DNA of 64,000 bases from Flavobacterium aquicola (GTDB lineage: Bacteria; Bacteroidota; Bacteroidia; Flavobacteriales; Flavobacteriaceae), in contig NZ_QUNI01000005.1 in NCBI RefSeq assembly GCF_003385115.1, positions 190,446-254,445 on the forward strand. The letters run 5' to 3'. Shown piece by piece: positions 44,045-53,627 of this stretch. The stretch's first letter is position 1. Each line of letters begins with the position of its first letter. The notes under the pieces are model-generated. The model saw nothing but the letters and a program-made list of their open reading frames with translations. It ran no database searches and was not told the origin of the DNA. Position numbers and translations under genes: made by a program.

Positions 44045-45391
44045 TTACGGTTTTTCGCCAAAAATCTTAATGTCATCAACCATAAAAGCACCGTTTAAGG
44101 TTTTGTTTTTCCCAGAACCAATGTATTTGAACGCAATATTGATATTTCCTGAGTAGGCTGACAAATCGATCCCGCCAGAACTTATAAATTCACGGGAAGG
44201 GGTGGATAAAGATGATACTTTGGCTGCTAGTTTTGTCCATGTCGCCCCAGCAAGGGTACCTTCAAAATTGGTTGAAATATAGACTTCCAAAGTATTTTGA
44301 GGAGAATCGGTTTTTAAGTCGTGCTGTGCGCTTCGAAAAGACAGTACCGGATTTTTATAATCTTCCAAATTAATTTTTGGAGAAACCAGCCAAGCTATGT
44401 TTTCGGCTGCGCTGGTACTTGTGGTATTGAACTCAGCATAACCATTGCTGCTATAAACCATGCTTTTCCAAAGCTTCGAGGCTTTTTCGACAATATTGCT
44501 CCAGCCAGGCAATGCAAAATTTACATTGTGCTTAACGGACTGAAAATCTTCTGCAAAAAAAGGAATATTTCTGTTGCCACTTATTATAATATCTTTTTCG
44601 GATCGGACCATTAATTGATAATCGATGCCGAATTTTGTCAGGATTCCGCGAATATTTCCGTTTCCTTCGGGTACTAAATGATCTGAAAAAGCAGCATAAC
44701 CGCTTGTTCTAAAGATAATCTGATTCCCTGTTTTGTCCCGCAGATTCCAATTCGTTGCTCCTCCAATGTCATTGGTTTCTTCATAATAATGCCGTCCTAA
44801 TGCCGATTCAGTAAACTCTACATCTTTCAATTCGACTAGAGTATTTATCTTGGTATCATTCAAAGCTTCTTCGATGGTAATTTGCTTCACCAATTGGCTT
44901 TCTTCAATGATTGTGCAGGAGGCATTCAGTACTTTTTTATAGTCATTTTGAGGAATTCGGCCAACACCGCCTTCGTCGTAGCTGTTGACAAAAATATTTC
45001 CAATGCGCATTCCTCCAAAATAAAAATCAGTATACAGATCTTTCATTTTGATATAGACTTTGTTTCCAACTCTAAAATCGATATAAGTATTTGATGCATC
45101 TACTGGTGCACTAAATCCCAATGCAGGAGCAGTGTTTGTCTCCAAAGTTTGAAATGAAATTGTTTTAAAAAAATTCCCTTCTTCATCGCTGGAAACTACA
45201 TAAGCTTCAATAATATCATCATATTTATATTGTGTTACTATAGAATTAGTACTCGAACGGATTTCTTCGACGGTACGATTTACTTTTAAATCAGGTTGGT
45301 TACATGAAAGTTTTGGCACACTAAACTCTTCGGCACAACTAGTTAAAAGTATCGCAGTTCCTAATAAAACAATAGTAATTTTTAATTTCAT
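44045..45391 (-). CDS. DUF5689 outer-membrane lipoprotein
   Basis: A 448-residue predicted lipoprotein with lipobox LTSC (Cys19), taking the ATG at 45391 (KLKITIVLLGTAILLTSC). The N-terminal half is a DUF5689 domain (ELKDVEFTESALGRHYYEE, IIFRTSGYAAFSDHLVP), related to OB-fold nucleic-acid/ligand domains. The C-terminal third (FFAEDFQSVKHN, WLVSPKINLEDYKNPVLSFRSAQHD) is a jelly-roll of the choice-of-anchor or DUF5017 type. It ends the unit that begins with a TonB receptor 19 nt upstream, so it is likely its surface partner. Confidence 0.85.
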   Translation of the reverse strand: MKLKITIVLLGTAILLTSCAEEFSVPKLSCNQPDLKVNRTVEEIRSSTNSIVTQYKYDDIIEAYVVSSDEEGNFFKTISFQTLETNTAPALGFSAPVDASNTYIDFRVGNKVYIKMKDLYTDFYFGGMRIGNIFVNSYDEGGVGRIPQNDYKKVLNASCTIIEESQLVKQITIEEALNDTKINTLVELKDVEFTESALGRHYYEETNDIGGATNWNLRDKTGNQIIFRTSGYAAFSDHLVPEGNGNIRGILTKFGIDYQLMVRSEKDIIISGNRNIPFFAEDFQSVKHNVNFALPGWSNIVEKASKLWKSMVYSSNGYAEFNTTSTSAAENIAWLVSPKINLEDYKNPVLSFRSAQHDLKTDSPQNTLEVYISTNFEGTLAGATWTKLAAKVSSLSTPSREFISSGGIDLSAYSGNINIAFKYIGSGKNKTLNGAFMVDDIKIFGEKP

Positions 45392-45410
45392 AATCTTTTT
45401 ACTTAAAAAT

Positions 45411-48248
45411 TTATAAATTGACATACAAATTCACAAAATAGGTTCTACCGTATCCATAAAAATATTTATTCCCAAAATTGGATGTTCCGCTGGAAACATC
45501 CTGATTGAGCTGTCTAAAATTGGCATTTCTTGCCTGTTCATAACCTCCTGTTTTATAAATCAAGTCTAGAACGTTATTCAGTGTTGCAAAGAGTCCAATG
45601 TTTTTTCCTTTTATTTTCCAAGATTTTCCGCCGGATATGTTTAATAATGTAATAGGATCAAATTTTTCCTGTGTTAGTAATTCACGAGCTCTTTCTTCTG
45701 AAGCTTCGGGAAAGTTGAAACCGCTCGCAGGGTTTTTATAGAATATATCGGTTCTCGAAATGGGAGAAACATCTATAAAGGTTTCAGCCAAATAATTAAT
45801 ATTAGCACCAATCCACCAGTATTTTGGATCGCGGTATTCGATTCCCAATGCGGCTGCCTGTTGTGGCATTCCCGCCTGATGGTAATTTTTCAAGGCGGAA
45901 GTTCCAAAATCGAATACTGGATTTGGATTTTCTTCAGTAGCTTGGGCGTCATTGGTTATCGTGACATTTGGATTGCTATTATAAGTATATTGACCGTAAA
46001 CCATCGAAAAATTAGTCATCAGTGTCGGGCTCAATTGATATTGAAAACTAAACTCGGCACCAATATTCCTTTTGTCTAAATGCGTCAATGTTTGACTTAC
46101 AAAAGCATCGGTGCTGGCATATCCTGCTCCGTCATCAAAAATCCCTTCGGCATAGAAGAAAGAAGTCTGCGTGATGTTCTTTATTTGGGCATAAAAAAGT
46201 GTGATGCGCGTTTGCCATTTTGGAGTTCGATAAAAATAACTCGCATCCAAACTGCTTATGTTTTCATTCTGCAATCCTGCAACCACCGAATTATTCAAAC
46301 GGGAATTCGGAAATGTATTTCGTATTGTAGGTGCATTCGAAAGATAGGCTCCATTAAAATTCACTTGCCGTCTTCCCGAAATTTTAAATAATGCTCCTCC
46401 TTTGAAACCAAAATTATCAAAATGTACTTTCTCGCTTTTCCCAAAAGAATTGGCTGGATAAATTCCATTTTGGTACAAACCTTCGCGCTGATAAATAGTG
46501 CTTACAAAATTTTGTGCCAAATAAAAATCAACTTTGTTGTAGGTGAATTTAAAATTGGTAAACAGATTTAAAGCATTTGCAGCATAATTAAAATTGTAAC
46601 CGTAAATATCTCCTTCAACAACTTGTCTGTCGGGATGATTCAAATCCGACTGTGCTTGGTCTCCATTATAAAAAACATCAATATCCTCAAAATACAAACC
46701 TCCCAATAAATCCTTTAATTGCTGGTAATTATGAGATTTTAAATGACTGTAAAAACCGCCTGCAGTTAAAAAAAGATTATCATTTATCTGCGTATTGAAA
46801 GAGGAAGTTGCCGTCATCGTTTGGTCATCGGCGTGATCTTCATACAAAACATAATTACTTTTCGCAGGTTTATAAGCTGTTATATTTCCGTTGTCATCCA
46901 AAACCGGTGACTGATTTGCATAATACAAAGCATTCCAATTGATCTGATTATTGGCTAGAAACTGCTCTTTGCTTTTCTGCGCTTCTTCATAATCAGGAAT
47001 AAATGCTCCCGAAAATTCACCATTGTCTTTCGCATACATTGAAGTATAATAGCTTGGCATTTTTCTGTAATAAGTAGGGTCTGGACTATTTGCATTTTGA
47101 TAGTCAATATTACTGTTGGTGATTTTTCCAAATTGATACGTCAAGCTCGAATTCAGCATTGTGGCTTCATCAATGGTAAAAAAATGATTCAGCATTAAGA
47201 TGGGTTCTTCAATGGTTTTTATTCTGGCGTTGCGTTTTTTACCGTCAAACCAGCCCCAATAGGAATTGTATCTTTCGCTTGTTAATTCGGTAACTTCGGC
47301 AGTGTTTGGTGAATTTTTGGCTCTTGAATTTGGGGTGTAGAATCCAGAGAAATTCAAGGAATGCTGATCGTTTATTTTCTTTTCGACACTAATAAAACCA
47401 GCTATTGCATTATAATTTGTTCCTTCAAAATAGCCTTCTTCAGCCCAGCGTGTTCCTGCAGAAACTACAAATGCCCAGCCTTTGGCATTCATTCCTGATG
47501 CATAGGTTCCAGTCATTCGCCAAGAATAATTCGTATTAGTCCCTGAAAAAGAAAGTATAGTTCCCGGTCTGTAAATAGATGCTCGGGTATTGATTTGCTG
47601 CGTTCCCAAAATACCTCCAAAAACATAATCCGAAGGGAAAGAACCAATAGTAAATTCCTGATTCCGAACAGCATTATTCAATCCGCTCCAATCGCCCCAT
47701 TGCGGACGGCCGTCGTACAATTTGTTCATCGTAACACCATTAATGGTTGTAGTGGCATATTGACTGTCCAAACCTCGGATTCTAAATCGGGCCTGTCCCC
47801 AATTAAAAGCAGCCGCCTGCTGAAAAGCATCTCTGGAAGACTGTAAAAGTCCCGAAGTGCTTTCGGAACCGCTGTTGTCGTCGCTCAAATCAGTTTCGAG
47901 AAGCGTGATTAGGCCCGTCTGCTGTTCGACCATTTGATTATCTTCCATCGGGATAACTCCTAAGTCAAGCATTTGATCTTTTGTAATAGCTACAGGAAGC
48001 ACCAGATCTTTAAAACCCTGACTGTGTAAAAGCAGTAATTGATTGCCAGGCAGAACATTATAAAAACTAAAAACACCATCGTTAGAAGTAAGCTGCATTA
48101 ACTGAGTATTTTCAATGGTAACAATTACATTTTCTAATGGTTTTTGAGTTTTTGAATCAATGATTTTCCCTTTAACGCCTGTTGGTTTCTGGGCAAAAAC
48201 AAAAGTTATTTTCAATAAAAATATTATTCCGAACAAAAATTCCCTCAT
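45411..48248 (-). CDS. TonB-dependent receptor with carboxypeptidase-like regulatory domain
   Basis: A 945-residue outer-membrane receptor. After a signal peptide (to about 20, VFAQKP), a carboxypeptidase-regulatory-like domain (GVKGKIIDSKTQKPLENVIV) is followed by a plug (RIRGLDSQYATTTINGV near 155) and a long beta-barrel ending TYFVNLYVNL. Such receptors import large or scarce nutrients using TonB energy. It is co-transcribed with a DUF5689 lipoprotein. In other Bacteroidota this pair often neighbours an EEP nuclease/phosphatase and has been proposed to take up nucleic acids or phosphorylated compounds; here that enzyme lies 8 kb away at 53628. The ligand is unknown. Confidence 0.9.
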   Translation of the reverse strand: MREFLFGIIFLLKITFVFAQKPTGVKGKIIDSKTQKPLENVIVTIENTQLMQLTSNDGVFSFYNVLPGNQLLLLHSQGFKDLVLPVAITKDQMLDLGVIPMEDNQMVEQQTGLITLLETDLSDDNSGSESTSGLLQSSRDAFQQAAAFNWGQARFRIRGLDSQYATTTINGVTMNKLYDGRPQWGDWSGLNNAVRNQEFTIGSFPSDYVFGGILGTQQINTRASIYRPGTILSFSGTNTNYSWRMTGTYASGMNAKGWAFVVSAGTRWAEEGYFEGTNYNAIAGFISVEKKINDQHSLNFSGFYTPNSRAKNSPNTAEVTELTSERYNSYWGWFDGKKRNARIKTIEEPILMLNHFFTIDEATMLNSSLTYQFGKITNSNIDYQNANSPDPTYYRKMPSYYTSMYAKDNGEFSGAFIPDYEEAQKSKEQFLANNQINWNALYYANQSPVLDDNGNITAYKPAKSNYVLYEDHADDQTMTATSSFNTQINDNLFLTAGGFYSHLKSHNYQQLKDLLGGLYFEDIDVFYNGDQAQSDLNHPDRQVVEGDIYGYNFNYAANALNLFTNFKFTYNKVDFYLAQNFVSTIYQREGLYQNGIYPANSFGKSEKVHFDNFGFKGGALFKISGRRQVNFNGAYLSNAPTIRNTFPNSRLNNSVVAGLQNENISSLDASYFYRTPKWQTRITLFYAQIKNITQTSFFYAEGIFDDGAGYASTDAFVSQTLTHLDKRNIGAEFSFQYQLSPTLMTNFSMVYGQYTYNSNPNVTITNDAQATEENPNPVFDFGTSALKNYHQAGMPQQAAALGIEYRDPKYWWIGANINYLAETFIDVSPISRTDIFYKNPASGFNFPEASEERARELLTQEKFDPITLLNISGGKSWKIKGKNIGLFATLNNVLDLIYKTGGYEQARNANFRQLNQDVSSGTSNFGNKYFYGYGRTYFVNLYVNL

Positions 48249-48456
48249 ACTTATTTTACTAACTAATGGAATAAGTCATGTCAGGACACGACAAATCCAA
48301 AGATTAAATTCGTTTAAAAAAGAGGATAAAGAATGTTTTGGAAAAAGAGATGGTATTTTGAATATCAGCCAAATAGAAATAGCTTTCGATTGATTTCGAA
48401 AACAAACATAGGAAAAAAACTATTTAAAAAAATAAGTAAAAACCTGTTTTTTGTGA

Positions 48457-49671
48457 TTATTCGCTGATTACTTTTATACGGCCTACCATAAAAGCGATGA
48501 AAAACCCAAAAATTCCAATAAAAGCAAAGGAAAAACGCAGACTAAAGAGTTCGGCAATATGACCTATTACAGGCGGTCCCATTAAAAAACCAAGGAAACT
48601 TACACTTGAAACGGTGGTCAAAGCTTCGCCAGTTGGGATTGTCGGATGCTTGCCTGCAATACTATACAAAGTAGGAACTACAGTTGAAACTCCCAGTCCA
48701 ATTGCCATAAAAGCAATCATCGAAGGTATTATATAAGGAAAAGCTACTGCTGTAAAAAAGCCTGACGAAATCATAATCCCGCTGATCTGCATAACTTTTT
48801 TTCGTCCATATCTATTGATTAATTTATCTCCAAAAAAACGACCGCTGGCCATCATAATCATAAACGAAGTATAGCCTAAAATTATTAATGCACCAGGCGC
48901 TTTGACAATATCTTTAAAAAAAACGCCACTCCAGTCAAACATAATTCCTTCGCTGGCCATACTGCAAAATCCAATAACACCCAGTAAAACTAAAGTTTGG
49001 TCTGGTTTACGGAATCCTTTTTTCTTCTCAGTTTTCATTGTTTCCTTAGCTTTAATCAAGAGTTTGAAATTTAAAGCAATAAGTAAAAATGCTGTGAAGG
49101 CTACAATTAGGAAATGAGTATAGGTACTGAGCTGTAATGCCAGCATTCCCAAACCTACTAATGCACCTGTAAATCCTGCCAGACTCCACATCCCGTGAAA
49201 GGAAGACATGATCGTTCTTCTAAAAAGTCCTTCGGTATAAATGCCCTGAGTGTTTACAGAAATATTGGTCAGGTTTCCAAAGATTCCAAATGCATATAAT
49301 GCAAGAGCCAGCTGCCACGCGTTTTGAGCCAATCCCAAATTCGTTAAACTCACTGCATACATTGAAATGGCAAAGGGCAAAATACGATGACTTCCAAAGC
49401 GGGTTACCAATTTACCAGAAAAATACATCATCGTTAACTGACCGACAGGAAGTGCAAAAAGTATAGTTCCTAGTTGTCCATCGCTTAAATGCAAAGTCGA
49501 TTTTATAGTTGGAATTCGGCTTGCCCAAGTAGCAAAACATAATCCCATAGCAAAATAAAACATAGAAACTGCGAGCCGAATTCTAAGCAGATAAGAAGCT
49601 TTAGCATCGCGATAGTTTTTCTTGTATTTTCCTTTGGCTTTATACCAGCCTATAAAATTAAAATATTGCAA
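48457..49671 (-). CDS. MFS transporter
   Basis: A 404-residue integral membrane protein with about 12 hydrophobic segments. The first helix region LRIRLAVSMFYFAMGLCFATWASRIPTIK, loop 2-3 KLVTRFGSHRIL and loop 8-9 KLINRYGRKKVM are major facilitator signatures of the sugar/organic solute branch. About 35 residues precede the first helix, so a later start near residue 36 is possible. A TACCTTTG box (49697-49704, minus strand) is a likely -7 element. The substrate is unknown. Confidence 0.88.
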   Translation of the reverse strand: MQYFNFIGWYKAKGKYKKNYRDAKASYLLRIRLAVSMFYFAMGLCFATWASRIPTIKSTLHLSDGQLGTILFALPVGQLTMMYFSGKLVTRFGSHRILPFAISMYAVSLTNLGLAQNAWQLALALYAFGIFGNLTNISVNTQGIYTEGLFRRTIMSSFHGMWSLAGFTGALVGLGMLALQLSTYTHFLIVAFTAFLLIALNFKLLIKAKETMKTEKKKGFRKPDQTLVLLGVIGFCSMASEGIMFDWSGVFFKDIVKAPGALIILGYTSFMIMMASGRFFGDKLINRYGRKKVMQISGIMISSGFFTAVAFPYIIPSMIAFMAIGLGVSTVVPTLYSIAGKHPTIPTGEALTTVSSVSFLGFLMGPPVIGHIAELFSLRFSFAFIGIFGFFIAFMVGRIKVISE

Positions 49672-49830
49672 ATTTCTGCTCTTTAAAAATGTAATACAAA
49701 GGTACTAAATGAATTTGTTTAAATCCGTTGCTAACAATTACTCCTTAAATTAAAACGTTATTGTTCATAATTTTGATTCTGATTAATATTTTTTGAAGCA
49801 GAAAGATTAGGCATTTTTAGGAAACATTGG

Positions 49831-49905
49831 TCCCGCTTTCCGTTACAATCTTATTGCCCGAACCCCGGGCAACAAGGATTTCCACTACAATCGGGGCTAA
49901 ACGAC
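49831..49905. repeat. Dispersed hairpin repeat D2 (reverse orientation)
   Basis: Reverse-oriented copy of the D family. Read on the minus strand the hairpin is TTGCCCG-GGGTT-CGGGCAA, a different but perfectly paired stem compared with D1 and D3. It sits in a 361-bp gap between the MFS and oxidoreductase genes, which otherwise holds only the MFS -7 box. Confidence 0.8.
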
Positions 49906-50032
49906 AACATACTGCTTTTTTACAATTTCAAAAAAAGGCAAAGGATTCGAGTTTGTAATCTGCCACCAGATTTAAGAGATTTCTATCCATTAATCTGGGG
50001 TCAAATATTTTTAAGCAGCAAAGTATTTAGTT

Positions 50033-51073
50033 TTATAAGTCGATTACTTTTTTCTGCTCACTGCTTTGAATTGATGCTTCAATAATCTGCATTACCCGAG
50101 TTCCATCCTGAGCTGTTACAGGTTCTGGTAAGTCATTGACAATTGACTTATAGACACCATCAAAATAATCATAATAGTTCCCTTGAAGTGCTGGTACTTT
50201 TTTCCTGATGATTTCACCATCAATTTCAGTGTGCAAAAATCCTTCCAATTCTTTTGGTTCTGTTCCCCAAGTATCCAAGTTTGGTTTTTTGCCTAATTTT
50301 AATTCATCTTCCTGTACATCCCCGCGAGGTTTTAGGAAAGAACCTTTTTTGCCGTGAATAACATACGCAGGATTGGCTTCTCTAACGAAAAAGCCAGCTT
50401 TTAACCGCACTCTAAAATCGGGATAGAAAAGCAAAATATCGATCCAGTCATCTACCAAAGAATGTTCTCTTGTTATTCTGATATCAGCAGAAACACTTTG
50501 AGGAAATCCAAACAGATATAAAGCCTGATCAATAATATGCGGTCCAAGATCTTTTAAAATTCCCGCTCCATCATTGGCAGTTTCTTTATGTGCTTTTGGA
50601 CTCAAAATTGGATTATAACGGTCAAAATGAAATTCGGCTTCTACTATTTCTCCAAGTACGTTACTGGAAACAATCTGCTGTACTGTTTTTAGATCACTAT
50701 CCCATCTTCGATTTTGAAATACTGAAAGTTTTACCCTTTTTTCTTTAGCCAAATCTGCCAATTCCTGAGCTTCAGCGACAGTGGCAGTAAACGCTTTTTC
50801 GACTACGGCATGTTTTCCAGCAAGCAAAACCTGCTTTGCATATTCAAAATGAGTTCCTACCGGTGTATTCACAATTATCAATGCAGCATCGCTTTGAAGC
50901 ACATCGTCCAGAGAAGCAAAACTTTTTGTATTTGGATAATCCAATTGGATTAATTGTTTACTTCTTTCCCAAGAACCTAGTAACTCAAAGCCTTCATGAA
51001 ATTCTAAAAAAGGAGCATGGAAAACTTTTCCAGACATTCCGTATGATAATAGCGCGGTTTTTATTTTTTGCAT
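50033..51073 (-). CDS. Gfo/Idh/MocA family oxidoreductase
   Basis: A 346-residue NAD(P)-dependent dehydrogenase. The N-terminal Rossmann fold starts KTALLSYGMSGKVFHAPFL, with IVNTPVGTHFEYAKQVLLAGKHAVVEKAFT near residues 70-95; the EK(A/P) motif carries the catalytic Lys. The C-terminal alpha/beta domain contains DLGPHIIDQALYLFG with the active-site Asp/His. The GKVFHAPF start is typical of the YdgJ/YvaA-like group acting on inositol or related sugars. Substrate unproven. It appears to be a single-gene unit. Confidence 0.9.
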   Translation of the reverse strand: MQKIKTALLSYGMSGKVFHAPFLEFHEGFELLGSWERSKQLIQLDYPNTKSFASLDDVLQSDAALIIVNTPVGTHFEYAKQVLLAGKHAVVEKAFTATVAEAQELADLAKEKRVKLSVFQNRRWDSDLKTVQQIVSSNVLGEIVEAEFHFDRYNPILSPKAHKETANDGAGILKDLGPHIIDQALYLFGFPQSVSADIRITREHSLVDDWIDILLFYPDFRVRLKAGFFVREANPAYVIHGKKGSFLKPRGDVQEDELKLGKKPNLDTWGTEPKELEGFLHTEIDGEIIRKKVPALQGNYYDYFDGVYKSIVNDLPEPVTAQDGTRVMQIIEASIQSSEQKKVIDL

Positions 51074-51123
51074 ATTGTTTTATTATAGTTTGTTATTTTC
51101 CAATAACAATTGTTGTCAAAGTT

Positions 51124-51225
51124 TGTCATTCCGAGGAAGGAGGAATCTCCACAAGAAATTCCGTAATCAAAATCCCCAATCTTTGTCGAGTTTCTAACGA
51201 AGATTCCTCCTTCCTCGGAATGACA
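51124..51225. repeat. Palindromic repeat with 25-bp arms
   Basis: TGTCATTCCGAGGAAGGAGG (first 20 nt of the left arm, 51124-51148) and its exact complement at 51201-51225 enclose 52 nt. It lies between the oxidoreductase and OYE genes. A dispersed repeat with this arm (GTCATTCCGAGGAA) is common in Flavobacterium genomes by recollection. Confidence 0.75.
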
Positions 51226-51286
51226 ATATTGTGTAAAATAAGTCTAATAATCAAAAATAATTCGTAAAAATTAGTGTAATTAGTGT

Positions 51287-52354
51287 TTATAATTTTGCTC
51301 GTTCGTATTGCTTCGGCCATTGGACATCTGCCCCTAACTCACGTGCAAAATCTAATCCTAAATTTGGATTTCTAAGGGATTCTCTGGCGAACAAAACTAA
51401 ATCTGCTTTACCGCTCGCTATAATATCTTCGGCTTGCTGGGAAGTTGTGATCAAACCCACTGCGCCAGTCAATATTGTACTTTCTATTTTTATTTGTTCG
51501 GCAAAAGGAACTTGGTAATTTGGACCTAAAGGAATCTGCTGATGTGATACCAGCCCTCCCGAAGAAACATCTATTAAATCGACTCCTTTTTCTTTTAAGA
51601 TTTTGGATAATTCAACTGATTCTTCAGCATTCCATCCGTCTTCTGCCCAGTCTGTAGCAGAAATTCTCACTAGTAGCGGCAGTTCTTTTGGCCATTCTGA
51701 TTGTACTGCTTTTAGAATTTCAAGTGTAAATCGGATTCGGTTTTCAAAACTGCCTCCGTATTCGTCGGTTCTTGTATTTGTTAAGGGTGATAAAAACTGA
51801 TGCAGTAAATAACCGTGCGCTCCGTGAATTTCCAATACTTGATATCCTGCAATGACTGCTCTTCGCGCTGCTAATTTAAAATCATTGATTACTTTTTGAA
51901 TACCCGCTGTATCTAGTGCCGAGGGTGTTTGCTCATTATCGTGATAGCTAATGGCGCTTGGCGCAAAAGTTTCCCATCCGCCTTGATTTTGAGCTAATTT
52001 TTTATTTCCGTACCAAGGTGATGAAACACTTGCTTTTCGGCCAGCGTGGGCTAATTGTATTCCTGCAACAGCGCCTTGGCTGTTTATAAATTTGGTGATT
52101 TTTTTTAATTTTTTGATGTGATCATCGCTCCACAAACCTAGGTCGGAGGGAGAAATTCTGGCTTCGGGAGAAACGGCTGTGGCTTCCTGAATGATTAAAC
52201 CAGCTCCTCCTGTGGCACGGCTGCCAAGATGTACCAAGTGCCAATTGTTAGCAAAACCCTCTTCGGCAGAATATTGACACATCGGAGAAATTGCTATTCT
52301 GTTTTTGAGCGTGATGCTCTTTATTTGCAGTGGTGAAAATAATTGCGATTCCAT
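51287..52354 (-). CDS. namA: NADH:flavin oxidoreductase, old yellow enzyme family (YqjM-like)
   Basis: A 355-residue FMN enzyme that reduces C=C bonds of enones and similar electrophiles. The barrel starts LFSPLQIKSITLKNRIAISPMCQYSAEEG; Cys in PMCQYS is typical of the thermophilic-like/YqjM group. AHAGRKAS near residue 102, VLEIHGAHGYLLHQFLSP with the substrate-binding His pair near 172-175, and RFTLEIL... near 207 (ENRIRFTLEIL) are present, and VLFARESLRNPNL ends the barrel. The gene symbol is by family similarity only. Confidence 0.9.
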   Translation of the reverse strand: MESQLFSPLQIKSITLKNRIAISPMCQYSAEEGFANNWHLVHLGSRATGGAGLIIQEATAVSPEARISPSDLGLWSDDHIKKLKKITKFINSQGAVAGIQLAHAGRKASVSSPWYGNKKLAQNQGGWETFAPSAISYHDNEQTPSALDTAGIQKVINDFKLAARRAVIAGYQVLEIHGAHGYLLHQFLSPLTNTRTDEYGGSFENRIRFTLEILKAVQSEWPKELPLLVRISATDWAEDGWNAEESVELSKILKEKGVDLIDVSSGGLVSHQQIPLGPNYQVPFAEQIKIESTILTGAVGLITTSQQAEDIIASGKADLVLFARESLRNPNLGLDFARELGADVQWPKQYERAKL

Positions 52355-52493
52355 AAGTGAAAGATAGTTGTTGTTTTTAAAAGTAAATTAGACTATGAAA
52401 TAGAAACGGCAGTGTGATTGTCTTTATTGGAGTTATCTCTTCTAAAAAGCATAAATATTTTTGCTTATAAAACAATAGTATTCAAATTTTCAG

Positions 52494-53504
52494 CTATTTG
52501 TTAAAAATAACAGCACCTCCTTTTTCATTTACCTCGATACTTACGGTATTACCCATAATCAACGCTCTGTTATCATGGACATGTCCTGCGGGAAAATTAT
52601 ATAGAATTGGAATATTATATGTTTTAGTTACATCTTCGACAATTTGATTGGCATTTTTCCCCCAAGGAATATCATTGTCTTTCATTTTTGTCATGCCTCC
52701 TACAATGATTCCTTTGATGCTTTCGAGGCAGCCATTGCGTTTTAGATTCATCATCATACGGTCAATATGATAAAGATATTCATCTAAATCTTCGATGAAC
52801 AGAATTTTATCGGTACAGTCAATCGCCGATTTTGACCCCATTAAACTATATAAGATGGATAGGTTTCCGCCCACTAATTCGCCAGTGGCTTTACCATAAC
52901 GATTTAACGGAAACGAATCGATTTGATATTTTAAAGGGTCGCCAAACAAAGCGGTTCTTAAAGATGAAATCGATTCAGGTGCTGTCCTTTCGACACTCAC
53001 CGGCATTGTTCCGTGAATGGATTTGTAGCCCATTGTGTTGAGATGATTGTGCAGAACGGTAACATCACTAAAACCTACAATCCATTTTGGATGCTGTTTG
53101 AATTTAGTGAAATCCAATAAATCAATCATACGCACTGTTCCGTAGCCACCGCGTGCGCACCAAATCGCTTTGATATTTGGATTGTCCATTTGTTTCTGAA
53201 AATCGGCAGCGCGCTGTTCATCTGTTCCCGCCAATTGATTTAGGTCTAAGCCAATGGTATTTCCAATAACAGCTTCCAAACCCCAGGAATGTAATAAATC
53301 GATAGTAGGTTTTAAGTTGTCATCGACATTTTTTCGGGCAGTCGCTACAATAGCAACAGTATCGCCTTTTTGTAAATAAGGTGGTGTAATCATAGTTTGA
53401 GCTTGACTGTTTATAGATTGTAAAACAAAAATAAGCAATAGCATCGGATACAAAACACATTGTTTTTGAATAAAAGATATGGAATGGTTTTGTATGCTGT
53501 ACAT
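52494..53504 (-). CDS. LD-carboxypeptidase (S66 family)
   Basis: A 336-residue serine peptidase of the S66 family, which trims D-Ala from the tetrapeptide of recycled murein. The substrate loop KGDTVAIVATARK is near residue 45. The nucleophile is the Ser in WIVGFSDVTVLHNHL near 144, the Glu is in LFIEDLDEYLYHIDRMM near 238 and the His in FPAGHVHDN near 306. A long N-terminal stretch (SINSQAQ ending near residue 36) is a signal peptide, so unlike E. coli LdcA it is exported. The start at 53444 would give a shorter leader. Confidence 0.88.
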   Translation of the reverse strand: MYSIQNHSISFIQKQCVLYPMLLLIFVLQSINSQAQTMITPPYLQKGDTVAIVATARKNVDDNLKPTIDLLHSWGLEAVIGNTIGLDLNQLAGTDEQRAADFQKQMDNPNIKAIWCARGGYGTVRMIDLLDFTKFKQHPKWIVGFSDVTVLHNHLNTMGYKSIHGTMPVSVERTAPESISSLRTALFGDPLKYQIDSFPLNRYGKATGELVGGNLSILYSLMGSKSAIDCTDKILFIEDLDEYLYHIDRMMMNLKRNGCLESIKGIIVGGMTKMKDNDIPWGKNANQIVEDVTKTYNIPILYNFPAGHVHDNRALIMGNTVSIEVNEKGGAVIFNK

Positions 53505-53627
53505 TTAAAAAAAGATTTGATTTATTACTTATTTTGGGTAAAACAAAGATATGCATTTCTAAATGAGAACAAATGAATGTAATCAATTTACTATATTTAC
53601 AAAAACTGGAATTCAATATTTAAAATA

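Noticed and set aside
46080..46391. Plus-strand 103-codon frame inside the TonB receptor
   Set aside because: Antisense shadow without start signals or motifs.
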